The notes: a model not told the origin generated them from the sequence alone. 64,000 nucleotides of DNA from Woeseiaceae bacterium (GCA_021773095.1 JAJFKR010000006.1:186001-250000); one strand, 5' to 3'; counted from the first letter of the stretch, positions 45,901-54,915 are shown. Numbers and translations are program-made.

Positions 45901-46221
45901 CTCGAAAATACCTGGGTCCGGTACCAAAACGACACTGATCAGCAGTCCGCCGATCGAGATGATTTCGATGATGCCATCGACTTTGTTGGTTGGTATACCG
46001 ACAAGTCGAACAGCGCTGCAGGTATTTCCAAGTGGGACCCGTACAACAAGTATCTTGCCTATCACGAGGGTCAGGCTGGCTGGAAACGCGGGTCTTATAA
46101 TCAAAAGAGCTGGCTTAAGGCAGCGGCAAAAAGCGTTGATGGCCGCGCTCGAGCATGGTCAACACAATTGCAGAGCTGCGAGGAAGAACTCAATAATCAC
46201 TGGTGGAAAACCAGCGCGTAG
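45901..46221 (+). pseudogene. C-terminal remnant of an SLT-domain lytic transglycosylase-like protein
   Basis: From about 45901 the frame reads ENTWVRYQNDT, then ADRDDFDDAIDFVGWY, YNKYLAYHEGQAGWKRGSY and a helical tail, matching the C-terminal half of roughly 190-residue transglycosylase SLT-domain proteins common in gammaproteobacteria. The expected N-terminal half with signal peptide and the catalytic Glu is missing. A frame starting at ATG 45828 gives a plausible basic/hydrophobic leader (MSRLSRKRRKFGL) but is out of frame and stops. This looks like a deletion product. Confidence 0.6.
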
Positions 46222-46372
46222 TTGCCTGCTCGCTCCAGCAGCTGTGTTTTCCACTGCATGATCTGATTAGCGTGCACGTCGAACTGCGGTGCCACCTCTA
46301 TAAATGATTAGTATTTAGGCACGGTGAACCATAAACAGGCCTAATGTTGTAAGCTATTTCACATTTATGTGA

Positions 46373-46386
46373 TCGATTTACATCAA
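46373..46386. promoter_or_regulatory. FNR/DNR-like box upstream of the radical SAM gene
   Basis: TCGAT-TTAC-ATCAA matches the FNR consensus TTGAT-N4-ATCAA at nine of ten positions. Its centre is about 41 bases upstream of a plausible start of transcription near 46420, with TG then TTAAAT (46408-46413) as an extended -10. That is the class II activator geometry, so oxygen- or NO-responsive activation of the downstream gene is likely. It also half-matches a CRP site (TGTGA at 46369). Confidence 0.55.
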
Positions 46387-46451
46387 AGTCTAACTTGAAC
46401 ACCAATGTTAAATTCATTCCGTTTTAACATTGATACCAGAGGAAACTAGAA

Positions 46452-47645
46452 ATGACCTCCTCCAAAACATATACCTTCAAAAATCTTTATTTTGAAGCTA
46501 CCCGTTTATGTAATTATGCCTGCCCTATGTGTATGGCAAGTAGTAACGATATTAAGCTGGTCAAAAAAAGTAGAAAACAGGAGCTTAGTACAGACGAAAT
46601 CGAACAGCATATTTTCAAGACAGTAAACAAAATCGGCGTTGAGCAAATAACCTGGAGTGGTGGTGAGTTTATCCTGCGTAAAGATGCCGTCGAATTAGTA
46701 AGACGTGCAACAAGCTACGGTTATTCCTCCGTAATAACAACTAATGGTTCAAAGATGACACGTGAGAAATTACTGGAGCTTAAGGAAGCAAGTAACGGTG
46801 TCGTGGTCATTGCAGTGGGCATCAATTCTATTGAAGATGAAAATTCCTGGACCCGGGATACTGACTGTGCGCAATCTCTTGCGGTATTGAAATTGTGCGA
46901 AGAGCTTAACATCCGACAAAATGTTGTGGTCGCGATTGGCCAGCACAATTTGAAAACCATCGAACGTACTTTGCAGTGGCTCGATGACCATCACATCGCT
47001 TATAACCGCTCACCTTATACGGCACGGGGTTACGGCCGTAAATATTGGGAAGAACTTAAATTCAGTAAGCAAAACATGCAGGAAACGATTCACCCTGCCT
47101 TGCGTAAACATGCCAACGGTTATATCAGTTATACGCCCTTCTTTCTTTCTCCCGATATCCATAATGAAATATCCAGAGGTGTCAGCAATGTGACCGTACC
47201 TCAAAATCCATCTATCGGTTGCTGGTGTGGCACCTGGTTAGCCGTTAATTCAGAAGGTGATGTTTCACCGTGTGGCATTTTGTTGGACGATGTGAATTGC
47301 GGCAATATACGTCGGAAAACCTTTCAACAGATTATTGATGACAGTAAGGTATTTCAAAACGTTCTTGACCGAACTCAATTAAAAGGCAAATGTGGCCGTT
47401 GTCGATATCAATTTACTTGTGGTGGTTGTCGCGCGATGGCTTTTTATGAAACTGGCGATATTATGAGTGAAGATCCAACGTGTTTTTTTGAGCCAGTAGA
47501 TAAAACTACAATGAGTGAGCATGAACAGGAAACTAATAAAACGTTCAAAACATTTGTCGCTATTTCACGTTTTGCAGACAAAATAAACGCCGTGAAAGTT
47601 TCTGATACATCACAAGCCACGATCAGAAATGAGAATAACAAATGA
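46452..47645 (+). CDS. orphan radical SAM/SPASM protein
   Basis: 397 aa. Radical SAM cluster CxxxCxxC in RLCNYACPMCMAS (Cys20/24/27), TWSGGEF for SAM binding, and a C-terminal SPASM domain (GCWCGTWLAVN, VSPCG, KGKCGRCRYQFTCGGCRAMA, DPTCF) for auxiliary clusters, of the kind used in peptide or heme-side-chain modification (NirJ/AhbD-like or RiPP maturases). No precursor peptide or heme d1 genes are nearby. The gene is clearly AT-richer than its neighbours and lies 29 bases from a tRNA 3' end, suggesting horizontal gain. GAGG lies ahead of the ATG. Confidence 0.85.
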   Translation: MTSSKTYTFKNLYFEATRLCNYACPMCMASSNDIKLVKKSRKQELSTDEIEQHIFKTVNKIGVEQITWSGGEFILRKDAVELVRRATSYGYSSVITTNGSKMTREKLLELKEASNGVVVIAVGINSIEDENSWTRDTDCAQSLAVLKLCEELNIRQNVVVAIGQHNLKTIERTLQWLDDHHIAYNRSPYTARGYGRKYWEELKFSKQNMQETIHPALRKHANGYISYTPFFLSPDIHNEISRGVSNVTVPQNPSIGCWCGTWLAVNSEGDVSPCGILLDDVNCGNIRRKTFQQIIDDSKVFQNVLDRTQLKGKCGRCRYQFTCGGCRAMAFYETGDIMSEDPTCFFEPVDKTTMSEHEQETNKTFKTFVAISRFADKINAVKVSDTSQATIRNENNK

Positions 47646-47674
47646 TGTGAATTAGATGGTACTGATAATCTGAT

Positions 47675-47761
47675 TGGTGCCCAGAAGAGGACTTGAACCT
47701 CCACCTACTTACGTAGACCAGCACCTGAAGCTGGCGCGTCTACCAATTCCGCCACCTGGGC
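47675..47761 (-). tRNA. tRNA-Leu (anticodon CAG)
   Basis: 87 bases including an encoded CCA. Acceptor GCCCAGG pairs with the 3' strand ending TCTGGGC-A-CCA; D-arm GGCGGAATTGGTAGACGC; anticodon stem CCAGC/GCTGG with loop TTCAGGT, anticodon at 47725-47727; a long class II variable arm; T-arm GAGG-TTCAAGT-CCTC. All are typical of bacterial tRNA-Leu. Confidence 0.96.
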
Positions 47762-47769
47762 CTTTCACA

Positions 47770-47842
47770 AACACATCGGATTTCAAACCAGCTTAGCACA
47801 CTGCTGTAGCCGGCGCGTCGACCAATTTCACCACTTCCACGC
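47770..47842 (-). pseudogene. decayed second tRNA-Leu
   Basis: On the minus strand, just upstream of the intact tRNA-Leu, 47806-47842 reads as a class II tRNA 5' half: GTGGTGAAATTGGTCGACGC then GCCGGCTAC, closely matching the D-arm and anticodon 5' strand of the neighbour. Further on, GGTTTGAAATCC (complement of 47778-47789) resembles a T-arm with one inserted base. The anticodon stem, variable arm and acceptor no longer pair, so it should not be functional. Confidence 0.6.
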
Positions 47843-47940
47843 GTACAAGTGCAGTACTGCGGGGTGGCGCACTTTACTCAAAGCAGGCTCGGTCTGTCAA
47901 TCGCAACCCGCCCCACCTTATTTATTCGGAGCTGTATCAC

Positions 47941-50202
47941 TTGCCAAGCAAGCCCAAAATTACCATGAAGAAGTCCAAGACCAGGCGAAAATCCAAAACC
48001 AAAACCAAGAGCAAGGTCAAGGCAAGGCCATACAAGCACCCGATTCCGAGCCGTAATGATCTCCTGGATATGCTGATCGATGTCGGTAAGCCGCTGAAAG
48101 CGGAACCGATCATGCAGGCATACGGGCTCAAGGGGCAGCGAATGCGCTCGCAGCTGGTCGAGCAGCTGCAGGATATGGTGCGAGCCGGCCAGATTCTCGA
48201 GAATCGACGTGGTGAATTCTGTCTTACGGCAAAGCTGGATTTAGTCACCGGCAAGGTCAGTGGTCACCGCGACGGTTTCGGTTTTGTGATCCGGGATGAC
48301 GGTGAACCTGACGATATCTTTCTTTCCGCACGCGAGATGCGGTCGCTGTTTGACGGGGACCGCGTGGCGATCCGAATGGTCGGTGACGATCATCGCGGTC
48401 GTCCTCAGGGTGAACTCGTCGATGTGCTCGAACGCGGAACTCGCGAGATTGCAGGCCAGTTTATCCGCGAACGTGGCATCGGCATTGTTATCCCTGACAA
48501 CGCCAAACTCTCGCACCGAATCCTGATCCCCAAAGGCGAAGCGGCGAATGCCAAACACGGCAATATGGTGGTTGCGGAGATATTGGACTATCCAACACAC
48601 GTCGAGCAGGCGACAGGCCGCATCACAACGATTATCGGTGTCCCGGGTGAGAAAGGTATCGCAACGGATATCGCCATTCATGCGCACGCCATTCCGTTTA
48701 AATGGCCGGCCGCAGTCAGTAAGGAAGTGGCGGGTTTTGGTACGACGGTCCCCGGCACAGCGCACAGTGGTCGAACTGAACTGCGGAACGTTGACCTCAT
48801 TACGATCGACGGTGCGGACGCTCGAGACTTTGACGACGCCGTTTATTGCAAGAAATCTGACAACGGCTGGCGACTACTCGTTGCTATCGCCGACGTTGCA
48901 CATTACGTGAGCATCGGTTCGGCGCTGGACAAAGAGGCAATCGTACGGGGTACATCCGTCTATTTTCCGGATCGTGTGGTGCCGATGCTGCCCGAAGTAC
49001 TGTCGAACGGTCTGTGTTCACTGAACCCGAAGGTTGATCGACTGTGCATGGTCTGTGACATGCGGGTCAGTCCGGCAGGCAAGGTGACCAAAGCGACTTT
49101 TTTCGAAGCGGTAATGAAATCAAAAGCACGACTGACCTACAGTCAGGTCGGCGATTTCCTGAGCGGTGCGTCAAAGAGCTCCGTTCCAAAAGAGCTGCAA
49201 TCATCCGTCAGAGACTTACATGACCTGTACAAAGTGTTCGCCAAGGCTCGCGGACGCCGCGGTGCAATCGAGATCGATCTTCCGCAAACCAAATTCAAAC
49301 TGAACAAAGACGGTGAAATCGATCGTATCGAGGTTGTTCCGCGAAACGATGCGCATCGCCTTATCGAAGAGTGCATGATTGCGGCGAACGTGGAAGCGGC
49401 GAAATTCCTGAAGAAACATCGCATTCCCGGTTTGTATCGCGTTCACCCCAAGCCCGACACCGATCGGTTTAACGACTTGCGTCTGTATCTCCTGTCACTG
49501 GGCTTGAAAGTTCCGCACCCGGATCACGTGGAACCTCGACACTTCACCCAGTTGATCGAACAGGTGAAGGATCGGCCGGATAGTGCGGCCATCACGATGG
49601 CGATGCTTCGCTCTCTAACCCATGCCGAGTATTCACCCGCAAATGTGGGGCACTTCGGACTGGCGCTCGAGTCATACGCCCATTTCACGTCACCGATACG
49701 CCGATACCCTGATCTGCTGGTACATCGTGCTATCCGGCATATTGTTCGGGGCGGCAAGACCGGGAAATACGATTACGGGCCGAAGGAGATGGAGCGCCTT
49801 GGAGCGATTACCTCGGCACACGAGAAACGGGCTGAAGAGGCGACACGCGATGTCGAAGCGTGGCTAAAATGTCAGTATATGGAGGGGCATCTTGGCGAAG
49901 AATTCGATGGCGTCATAACCGGCGTCACGAATTTTGGACTGTTTGTGCAGATCACGGAGTTGATGACCGATGGGCTCGTCCATGTGACGAGTCTGGCCAA
50001 CGATTACTACAAATATGATGCCGGCTCGCAAAGACTGGTGGGTGAGCGCGGCGGACATTCTTATGGGCTGGGCTCGGAAATGCGGATTCGGGTGCAGCGA
50101 GTTGACATGGAAACGCGCAAGATTGACTTCAGGCCGGTCGAAGATGACTCGCGAAAATCGCAGAAGCGCCGCCCGTCCAGCACGAGGCGACGCCGGAAAT
50201 GA
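47941..50202 (+). CDS. rnr: ribonuclease R
   Basis: 753 aa with a TTG start (GGAG nine bases upstream); ATG at 47965 is the alternative. 3'-5' exoribonuclease that degrades structured RNA. Basic N-terminus, winged-helix (RNDLLDMLIDVGKPLKAEPIM), cold-shock domains (GHRDGFGFVI), RNB domain with DGADARDFDDAVY carrying the catalytic Asp set, S1 domain (EFDGVITGVTNFGLFVQI) and a Lys/Arg-rich tail. Overlaps rlmB by ATGA. Confidence 0.96.
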   Translation: MPSKPKITMKKSKTRRKSKTKTKSKVKARPYKHPIPSRNDLLDMLIDVGKPLKAEPIMQAYGLKGQRMRSQLVEQLQDMVRAGQILENRRGEFCLTAKLDLVTGKVSGHRDGFGFVIRDDGEPDDIFLSAREMRSLFDGDRVAIRMVGDDHRGRPQGELVDVLERGTREIAGQFIRERGIGIVIPDNAKLSHRILIPKGEAANAKHGNMVVAEILDYPTHVEQATGRITTIIGVPGEKGIATDIAIHAHAIPFKWPAAVSKEVAGFGTTVPGTAHSGRTELRNVDLITIDGADARDFDDAVYCKKSDNGWRLLVAIADVAHYVSIGSALDKEAIVRGTSVYFPDRVVPMLPEVLSNGLCSLNPKVDRLCMVCDMRVSPAGKVTKATFFEAVMKSKARLTYSQVGDFLSGASKSSVPKELQSSVRDLHDLYKVFAKARGRRGAIEIDLPQTKFKLNKDGEIDRIEVVPRNDAHRLIEECMIAANVEAAKFLKKHRIPGLYRVHPKPDTDRFNDLRLYLLSLGLKVPHPDHVEPRHFTQLIEQVKDRPDSAAITMAMLRSLTHAEYSPANVGHFGLALESYAHFTSPIRRYPDLLVHRAIRHIVRGGKTGKYDYGPKEMERLGAITSAHEKRAEEATRDVEAWLKCQYMEGHLGEEFDGVITGVTNFGLFVQITELMTDGLVHVTSLANDYYKYDAGSQRLVGERGGHSYGLGSEMRIRVQRVDMETRKIDFRPVEDDSRKSQKRRPSSTRRRRK

Positions 50203-50966
50203 GCAAATCCCACTACATCACCGGCCTTCGCGCCGTTGAACAACTGCTGGCAACCGACGCATCGGAAGTCCGCCGTGTCTATGCGGAGTATCAGACCGCA
50301 AATCCACGGGTTGAGGCGATCATCAAGTCCGCCCGTGAGGCTGGCATCGATATTCAGGCCGCCAATCGTGCGCGTTTGGCGCAAATGAGCGGCGAGGTCC
50401 GGCATCAGGGCGTTATCGCCGAGGTGCAGCGCAGCACGACACTGGATGAGGGCGGGCTCAGAACGATGGTGGAGAAGCGCCTGGAAGCGGCTGGCGGCAG
50501 GCCATTACTATTGCTGGTGCTTGATGGAGTGCAGGACCCGCATAATCTGGGTGCCTGTATGCGAACGGCCAATGCAGCGGGCGTTGATGCCATCGTCGTG
50601 CCTCGCCATGCCGCGGCTGGCTTGAGCCCTGCCGTCAGCAAGGTCGCTGCCGGGGCCGCCGAACAGCTGCCATTTGCAACGGTGGGAAACCTGAATCGGG
50701 TGCTGGGCTGGCTTGCGGACTACGGTGTGCGGGCCATTGGGACCAGTGATAAAGCCGATTCCAGCCTGTTTGAAGCAGATCTAAGTGGTTCTGTGGCCCT
50801 GGTTATGGGCCGTGAGCATACCGGGCTTGGTAAGGGCATTTCGAGCCGCTGTGACACGTTGGTGAGTCTGCCCATGGAAGGCGTTGTGTCGAGTCTCAAC
50901 GTCTCTGTGGCTACCGGCGTTTGTCTCTATGAAATAGTGCGCCAAAGGGCCTTGCGCCTGCCTTAA
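50199..50966 (+). CDS. rlmB: 23S rRNA (guanosine-2251-2'-O)-methyltransferase
   Basis: 255 aa SPOUT-class enzyme: N-terminal RNA-binding domain (HYITGLRAVEQLL) and the knotted catalytic domain with LDGVQDPHNLGACMRTANAAGVD, MGREHTGL and LPMEGVVSSLNVSVATGVCLYE. Coupled to rnr, as in many gammaproteobacteria. Confidence 0.95.
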   Translation: MSKSHYITGLRAVEQLLATDASEVRRVYAEYQTANPRVEAIIKSAREAGIDIQAANRARLAQMSGEVRHQGVIAEVQRSTTLDEGGLRTMVEKRLEAAGGRPLLLLVLDGVQDPHNLGACMRTANAAGVDAIVVPRHAAAGLSPAVSKVAAGAAEQLPFATVGNLNRVLGWLADYGVRAIGTSDKADSSLFEADLSGSVALVMGREHTGLGKGISSRCDTLVSLPMEGVVSSLNVSVATGVCLYEIVRQRALRLP

Positions 50967-51040
50967 GCGTTAGGTAGGATGCGCCTCCCGCTCATAAGGG
51001 CGGGTATTAACCTCTTGCTATACCGGATTTGCCGGGTAGC

Positions 51041-51046
51041 TATAAT
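51041..51046 (+). promoter_or_regulatory. possible -10 box in the rpsF leader region
   Basis: An exact TATAAT lies 63 bases upstream of the rpsF RBS in the 143-base gap after rlmB. No convincing -35 at standard spacing was seen (TTGCTA at 51015-51020 is 20 bases away). Transcription starting here would give a roughly 55-base leader, long enough for the S6:S18 autoregulatory hairpin known in many bacteria, although that structure was not confirmed. Confidence 0.35.
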
Positions 51047-51109
51047 CCGTGAGGGTAGCTTGTCGTTGTGACAGGGTAGCCGTCGCGGTTTTATCCAAAA
51101 GGGAAGACA

Positions 51110-51847
51110 ATGAGACACTACGAAATCGTGTTTCTGGTTCATCCGGACCAGAGCGAACAGGTTCCTGCCATGGTAGAAAAATACCAGGGCCTGGTGACCG
51201 AATCAGGTGGCAGCGTTCACCGCAGCGAAGATTGGGGCCGTCGCCAGTTGGCACACCCGATCAACAAGATCCACAAAGCACATTACGCTCTTCTAAATGT
51301 CGAGTGCGACTTTGCTGTGATCGAAGAAATCAAGAGCGCATTCAAATTCAATGACGCGGTTCTCCGTAATCTCGTTATCTCTCGTGATGAAGCTGTTACC
51401 GAAGCATCGCCCATGGCAGTAGCCGTGGCGGAAGAGAAGGCTAAAGAGAAGGAAGCGCAGCAGCGCCGTGAAGCGAAGGCGGTTGCCGAAGCTGCCATGC
51501 GCACCGAGGCTGCCGACGAAGAGAAGGCCAAAGAAGCGACCGCAGACGAGTCGGATGCGAAAGAGACTGCAGTAGAGACGGCGTCTGAAGAGCAAGCGGC
51601 CGAAGAAAGTGCTGCCGACGCTACAGCTGAGCAGCCAGCTACGGATGAGACTGTTGAGACTGCAGAAGAAGCGACTCCCGAGCAAGCTGAGGAAGCACCG
51701 GCTGAGCCAGAGGCTGCTCCCGAGCAAGCTGAGGAAACACCGGCTGAGCCAGAGGCTGCAGCAGAAGTGCAGAGCGATGACAATAGTGGCGAAGAGGCAG
51801 CTCCGGAAGCTGAAGCGGATGCCGATGCTGAAGTTAAGAGTGCCTGA
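51110..51847 (+). CDS. rpsF: ribosomal protein bS6 with long acidic C-terminal extension
   Basis: 245 aa, about twice the usual size. Residues 1-95 are ordinary S6 ([46 protein letters not shown]). Residues from about 105 onward form an Ala/Glu tail, first charged with Lys/Arg then strongly acidic, including two tandem 14-residue repeats. Ends near the rpsR start (12-base gap). GGGAAG precedes the ATG. E. coli S6 receives post-translational glutamates, so an encoded acidic tail is intriguing. Confidence 0.93.
   Translation: MRHYEIVFLVHPDQSEQVPAMVEKYQGLVTESGGSVHRSEDWGRRQLAHPINKIHKAHYALLNVECDFAVIEEIKSAFKFNDAVLRNLVISRDEAVTEASPMAVAVAEEKAKEKEAQQRREAKAVAEAAMRTEAADEEKAKEATADESDAKETAVETASEEQAAEESAADATAEQPATDETVETAEEATPEQAEEAPAEPEAAPEQAEETPAEPEAAAEVQSDDNSGEEAAPEAEADADAEVKSA
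51677..51760 (+). repeat. two tandem 42-bp repeats inside rpsF
   Basis: Units 51677-51718 and 51719-51760 differ at two bases and encode [14 protein letters not shown] and [14 protein letters not shown]. The near identity implies a recent in-frame duplication, so tail length may vary between strains. Confidence 0.9.
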
Positions 51848-51858
51848 GGAGAATTGCT

Positions 51859-52083
51859 ATGAGTCGTTATTCACGTAGACGGAAATACTGTCGTTTCACC
51901 GCCGAAGGCATCACCGAGATCGACTACAAGGATCTTAACCTGCTGAAGGCTTATGTGACCGAGACAGGCAAGATTGTCCCTAGTCGCATTACAGGCACAA
52001 AGTCTCACTACCAGCGCCAGTTGGCATCGGCAGTGAAGCGGGCGCGTTTTCTCGCACTGCTGCCGTATACCGACCGCCACTAG
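51859..52083 (+). CDS. rpsR: ribosomal protein bS18
   Basis: 74 aa, normal length: [42 protein letters not shown] core, ending LLPYTDRH. Part of rpsF-rpsR-DUF2232-rplI-dnaB. GAGGAG precedes the ATG. Confidence 0.97.
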   Translation: MSRYSRRRKYCRFTAEGITEIDYKDLNLLKAYVTETGKIVPSRITGTKSHYQRQLASAVKRARFLALLPYTDRH

Positions 52084-52103
52084 GCGCAGTCGGAGCAATT
52101 GGC

Positions 52104-52976
52104 GTGCAGGCGATGGCCAAATGGCTGCTCGCAAGGCCACGTAACGCGGTATTGGGGCTGACAGTAACGCTGTTACTACCGGCACCACAGTTGACGAGCG
52201 GTGCCATCATGGTGCTTCTGGTACTGTCGCAAGGGGTACGGAGCGCGGTGATCGGGGCGAGTATTGCCGCGGCAATATTGGCACTGGTGGCTCTGTTTCT
52301 CGGTGACCCGCTGGTGTCGGTCGTAGTTTTGACGATGGGGACCTGGGTTCCCGTCACGTTGCTGGCGATTATGCTGACAACAACCCGGTCGCTGACGCTG
52401 GTCCTGCAGGTGTCAGTCATTTTCGTGGTCGTCACGATGCTGGTTTTCTATAGCGTCGTTGCCGATCCGGCAGCTTTTTGGCAACCGCTGCTGGCCGATA
52501 TGATAGCGACTGCAGAGCGTACCGGCTTGCCGCTGGACCCGCAGATGCTCACTGCAGATGTGGCGGCGGTATCGGCAGCGCTGGGATTTTGGATGGTATA
52601 CGTCAGTGGTTTTTTGTTGGGCCACATGGCGTACAGGAAGTTGCCTGGAGAGACGCAGGAATTTGGTCTTCTTCGGGACTTGAATTTTGGCCGGGTTATG
52701 GCGTTGACCATGGCGCTGACCTCGGTGTTGGTAATGGTGATCGATGTAAGCTGGCTGCAAAATATCGCATTCGTAATGTTTGTGATGTTTGCGCTGCAAG
52801 GATTGGCCATTGGCCACTGGCTGGTTGCGAATGAGGTTGCGCCATTTGCTGTCTTGCTTGCAGTGTACGTAATGTTGTTCCTGCCGCTATTACAGGAAAT
52901 TGTGATTGTCGTGTTGGCGGTGGGTGGATACACGGACGCCTGGTTTGGATTCCGGCGTCGATTTAAAAAAGCTTAA
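52104..52976 (+). CDS. DUF2232 membrane protein
   Basis: 290 aa (GTG start at 52104 with GGAG upstream; ATG 52113 is the alternative). About eight membrane helices, rich in Val, Leu and Ala. DUF2232 proteins sit between rpsR and rplI in many gammaproteobacteria; function unknown. Loops are short and no catalytic motif is visible. Confidence 0.85.
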   Translation: MQAMAKWLLARPRNAVLGLTVTLLLPAPQLTSGAIMVLLVLSQGVRSAVIGASIAAAILALVALFLGDPLVSVVVLTMGTWVPVTLLAIMLTTTRSLTLVLQVSVIFVVVTMLVFYSVVADPAAFWQPLLADMIATAERTGLPLDPQMLTADVAAVSAALGFWMVYVSGFLLGHMAYRKLPGETQEFGLLRDLNFGRVMALTMALTSVLVMVIDVSWLQNIAFVMFVMFALQGLAIGHWLVANEVAPFAVLLAVYVMLFLPLLQEIVIVVLAVGGYTDAWFGFRRRFKKA

Positions 52977-52988
52977 AGGTTCAAAGAC

Positions 52989-53438
52989 ATGAACGTTATT
53001 TTGTTGGAAAGCGTTGAAAATCTGGGTGGCATCGGCGACCTCGTTAAGGTTAAGCCGGGCTACGGTCGTAACTTCCTGCTACCACAGGGCAAGGCGGCGT
53101 TGGCCACTTCTGAGAATATGAAGAAAATCGAAGCGCGTCGCGCGGAGCTTGAGAAAGCCGCGGCTGAAGGGCTCGCCAAAGCGCAGGCTCGAGCTGCAAG
53201 CATCAACGGTGTTGAGCTTGTTATCCCGGCGAACGCTGGCAGCGAAGACAAGCTATTCGGATCCGTTGGCCCAATCGATATTGCAGAAGCATTTGCAGCC
53301 ATACAGGTCGAGGTTGAACGTAGCGAGATTCGTATGCCGGACGGCCCGATCCACGAGTTGGGCGAGTTCCAGATCGGTGTGCACCTGCACGGTGAGGTTA
53401 ACGCAGAAGTTACCGTCCGTATTGTTGCGGCGGAGTAA
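52989..53438 (+). CDS. rplI: ribosomal protein bL9
   Basis: 149 aa, full length. N-terminal domain MNVILLESVENLGGIGDLVKVKPGYGRNFLLP is highly conserved, followed by the long central helix and C-terminal domain (KLFGSVGPIDIAEAF). AGG lies about seven bases upstream. Confidence 0.97.
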   Translation: MNVILLESVENLGGIGDLVKVKPGYGRNFLLPQGKAALATSENMKKIEARRAELEKAAAEGLAKAQARAASINGVELVIPANAGSEDKLFGSVGPIDIAEAFAAIQVEVERSEIRMPDGPIHELGEFQIGVHLHGEVNAEVTVRIVAAE

Positions 53439-53514
53439 TTCCAGACCGGCTGATGAAATCAGCGGGCTGTGTTACCGTTAAGCCAGAGCAAATACTGGCA
53501 GAGGAAATCCGGGG

Positions 53515-54915
53515 ATGGTCCGAGCTTTGGACGATGGAATGGTCGATGGAGGCGCTGAGCAGCGCCTCAAGGTGCCGCCGAATTCCATAGAAGCGGAACA
53601 ATCCCTGATCGGCGGCCTGATGCTTGACGCGTTGGCCTGGGACAAAGTCGCGGACGTCATAACCGCCGAGGACTTCTACCGTAAAGATCATCGTCTGATT
53701 TATACGGCGATCGCCGATCTGATAGATAGTGGCAGCCCGTGCGACGTTGTCACGGTCTCAGAGCACCTCGATTCTCGTGGTGAGCTCGACGACGGAGGCG
53801 GCCTCGAATATCTGGCAACACTCGCCAATGAAACGGCGGGTGCAGCAAACGCCAGAGCCTACGCCAAAATTCTAAGAGAGCGCGCCACATTGCGTGCATT
53901 GATCAGCGCCGGTAATGAAATCGCCGGCAGCGCGTTTACGAATGACGGACGGACTGCGGCCGAAGTCCTTGAAGACGCGGAGAAAATGGTTTTCGAGATC
54001 GCCGACAAGGGTACTCGTGGCAATAAAGGTTTCAAGTCGCTAAAGGACATTCTGCCGGAAGCCGTCGATCGCATTGACACGCTGCATCAATCCGACGGTG
54101 ATATTACCGGCATCTCGACCGGCTATAACGAGTTCGACAAATTGACCGCCGGCTTGCAACCTGGCGATCTGGTGATTGTGGCAGGTCGTCCGTCGATGGG
54201 TAAGACAACGCTGGCCGTTAACATGGCGGAAAACGCTGCGATAGGGTCGAAGGTGCCGACCGCAATTTTCTCAATGGAAATGCCGGCACAACAATTGGCG
54301 TTTCGGATGATTTCATCGTTGGGTCGTGTGGATCAAACACACCTTCGCACCGGTAACTTCCCGGATGAAGATTGGTCGAGAATTAACACCGCCGTGCAGC
54401 TCATGTCGGAGGCCCCTATCTATATCGATGACACGCCGAGTCTTTCACCGGGCGAGATTCGGGCGCGAGCACGGCGCTTGCAACGCGAGCACGGGCTCGG
54501 CCTCATCGTCGTTGATTACCTGCAGCTGATGCAGGTGCCAGGCAACAAGGAAAACCGTGCCACCGAGATTTCCGAGGTTTCTCGAGGCTTAAAGGCGCTG
54601 GCCAAAGAGCTTTCCTGTCCGGTCATCGCTTTGTCGCAACTCAATCGTAGTGTTGAGCAACGTACCGACAAACGTCCGGTGATGTCTGATTTGCGTGAGT
54701 CAGGTGCCATAGAGCAGGACGCCGATCTGATTCTTTTCATCTATCGCGAAGAAGTCTATAACCAGGACACACCGCGAAAAGGCATCGCGGATATCGCGAT
54801 TGCCAAGCAACGTAACGGACCTATTGGTGATTTCCCGCTGACTTTCGTCGGCCGATATACCAAGTTCGAAAACTGGGTGCCGGATAACTACGGCGACGAT
54901 TACCCATTACCGTAG
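53515..54915 (+). CDS. dnaB: replicative DNA helicase DnaB
   Basis: 466 aa hexameric helicase. N-terminal domain (PPNSIEAEQSLIGGLMLD), Walker A GRPSMGKTTLAVNMAENAA, Walker B region LIVVDYLQLM, and SDLRESGAIEQDADLILFIYR near the end. No intein. The TAG stop is the first bases of the palindromic repeat that follows. Confidence 0.96.
   Translation: MVRALDDGMVDGGAEQRLKVPPNSIEAEQSLIGGLMLDALAWDKVADVITAEDFYRKDHRLIYTAIADLIDSGSPCDVVTVSEHLDSRGELDDGGGLEYLATLANETAGAANARAYAKILRERATLRALISAGNEIAGSAFTNDGRTAAEVLEDAEKMVFEIADKGTRGNKGFKSLKDILPEAVDRIDTLHQSDGDITGISTGYNEFDKLTAGLQPGDLVIVAGRPSMGKTTLAVNMAENAAIGSKVPTAIFSMEMPAQQLAFRMISSLGRVDQTHLRTGNFPDEDWSRINTAVQLMSEAPIYIDDTPSLSPGEIRARARRLQREHGLGLIVVDYLQLMQVPGNKENRATEISEVSRGLKALAKELSCPVIALSQLNRSVEQRTDKRPVMSDLRESGAIEQDADLILFIYREEVYNQDTPRKGIADIAIAKQRNGPIGDFPLTFVGRYTKFENWVPDNYGDDYPLP

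Noticed and set aside
46222..46451. RiPP precursor peptide upstream of the radical SAM gene
   Set aside because: No short frame with a ribosome binding site and plausible core peptide was found in this gap or in the 29 bases after the gene.
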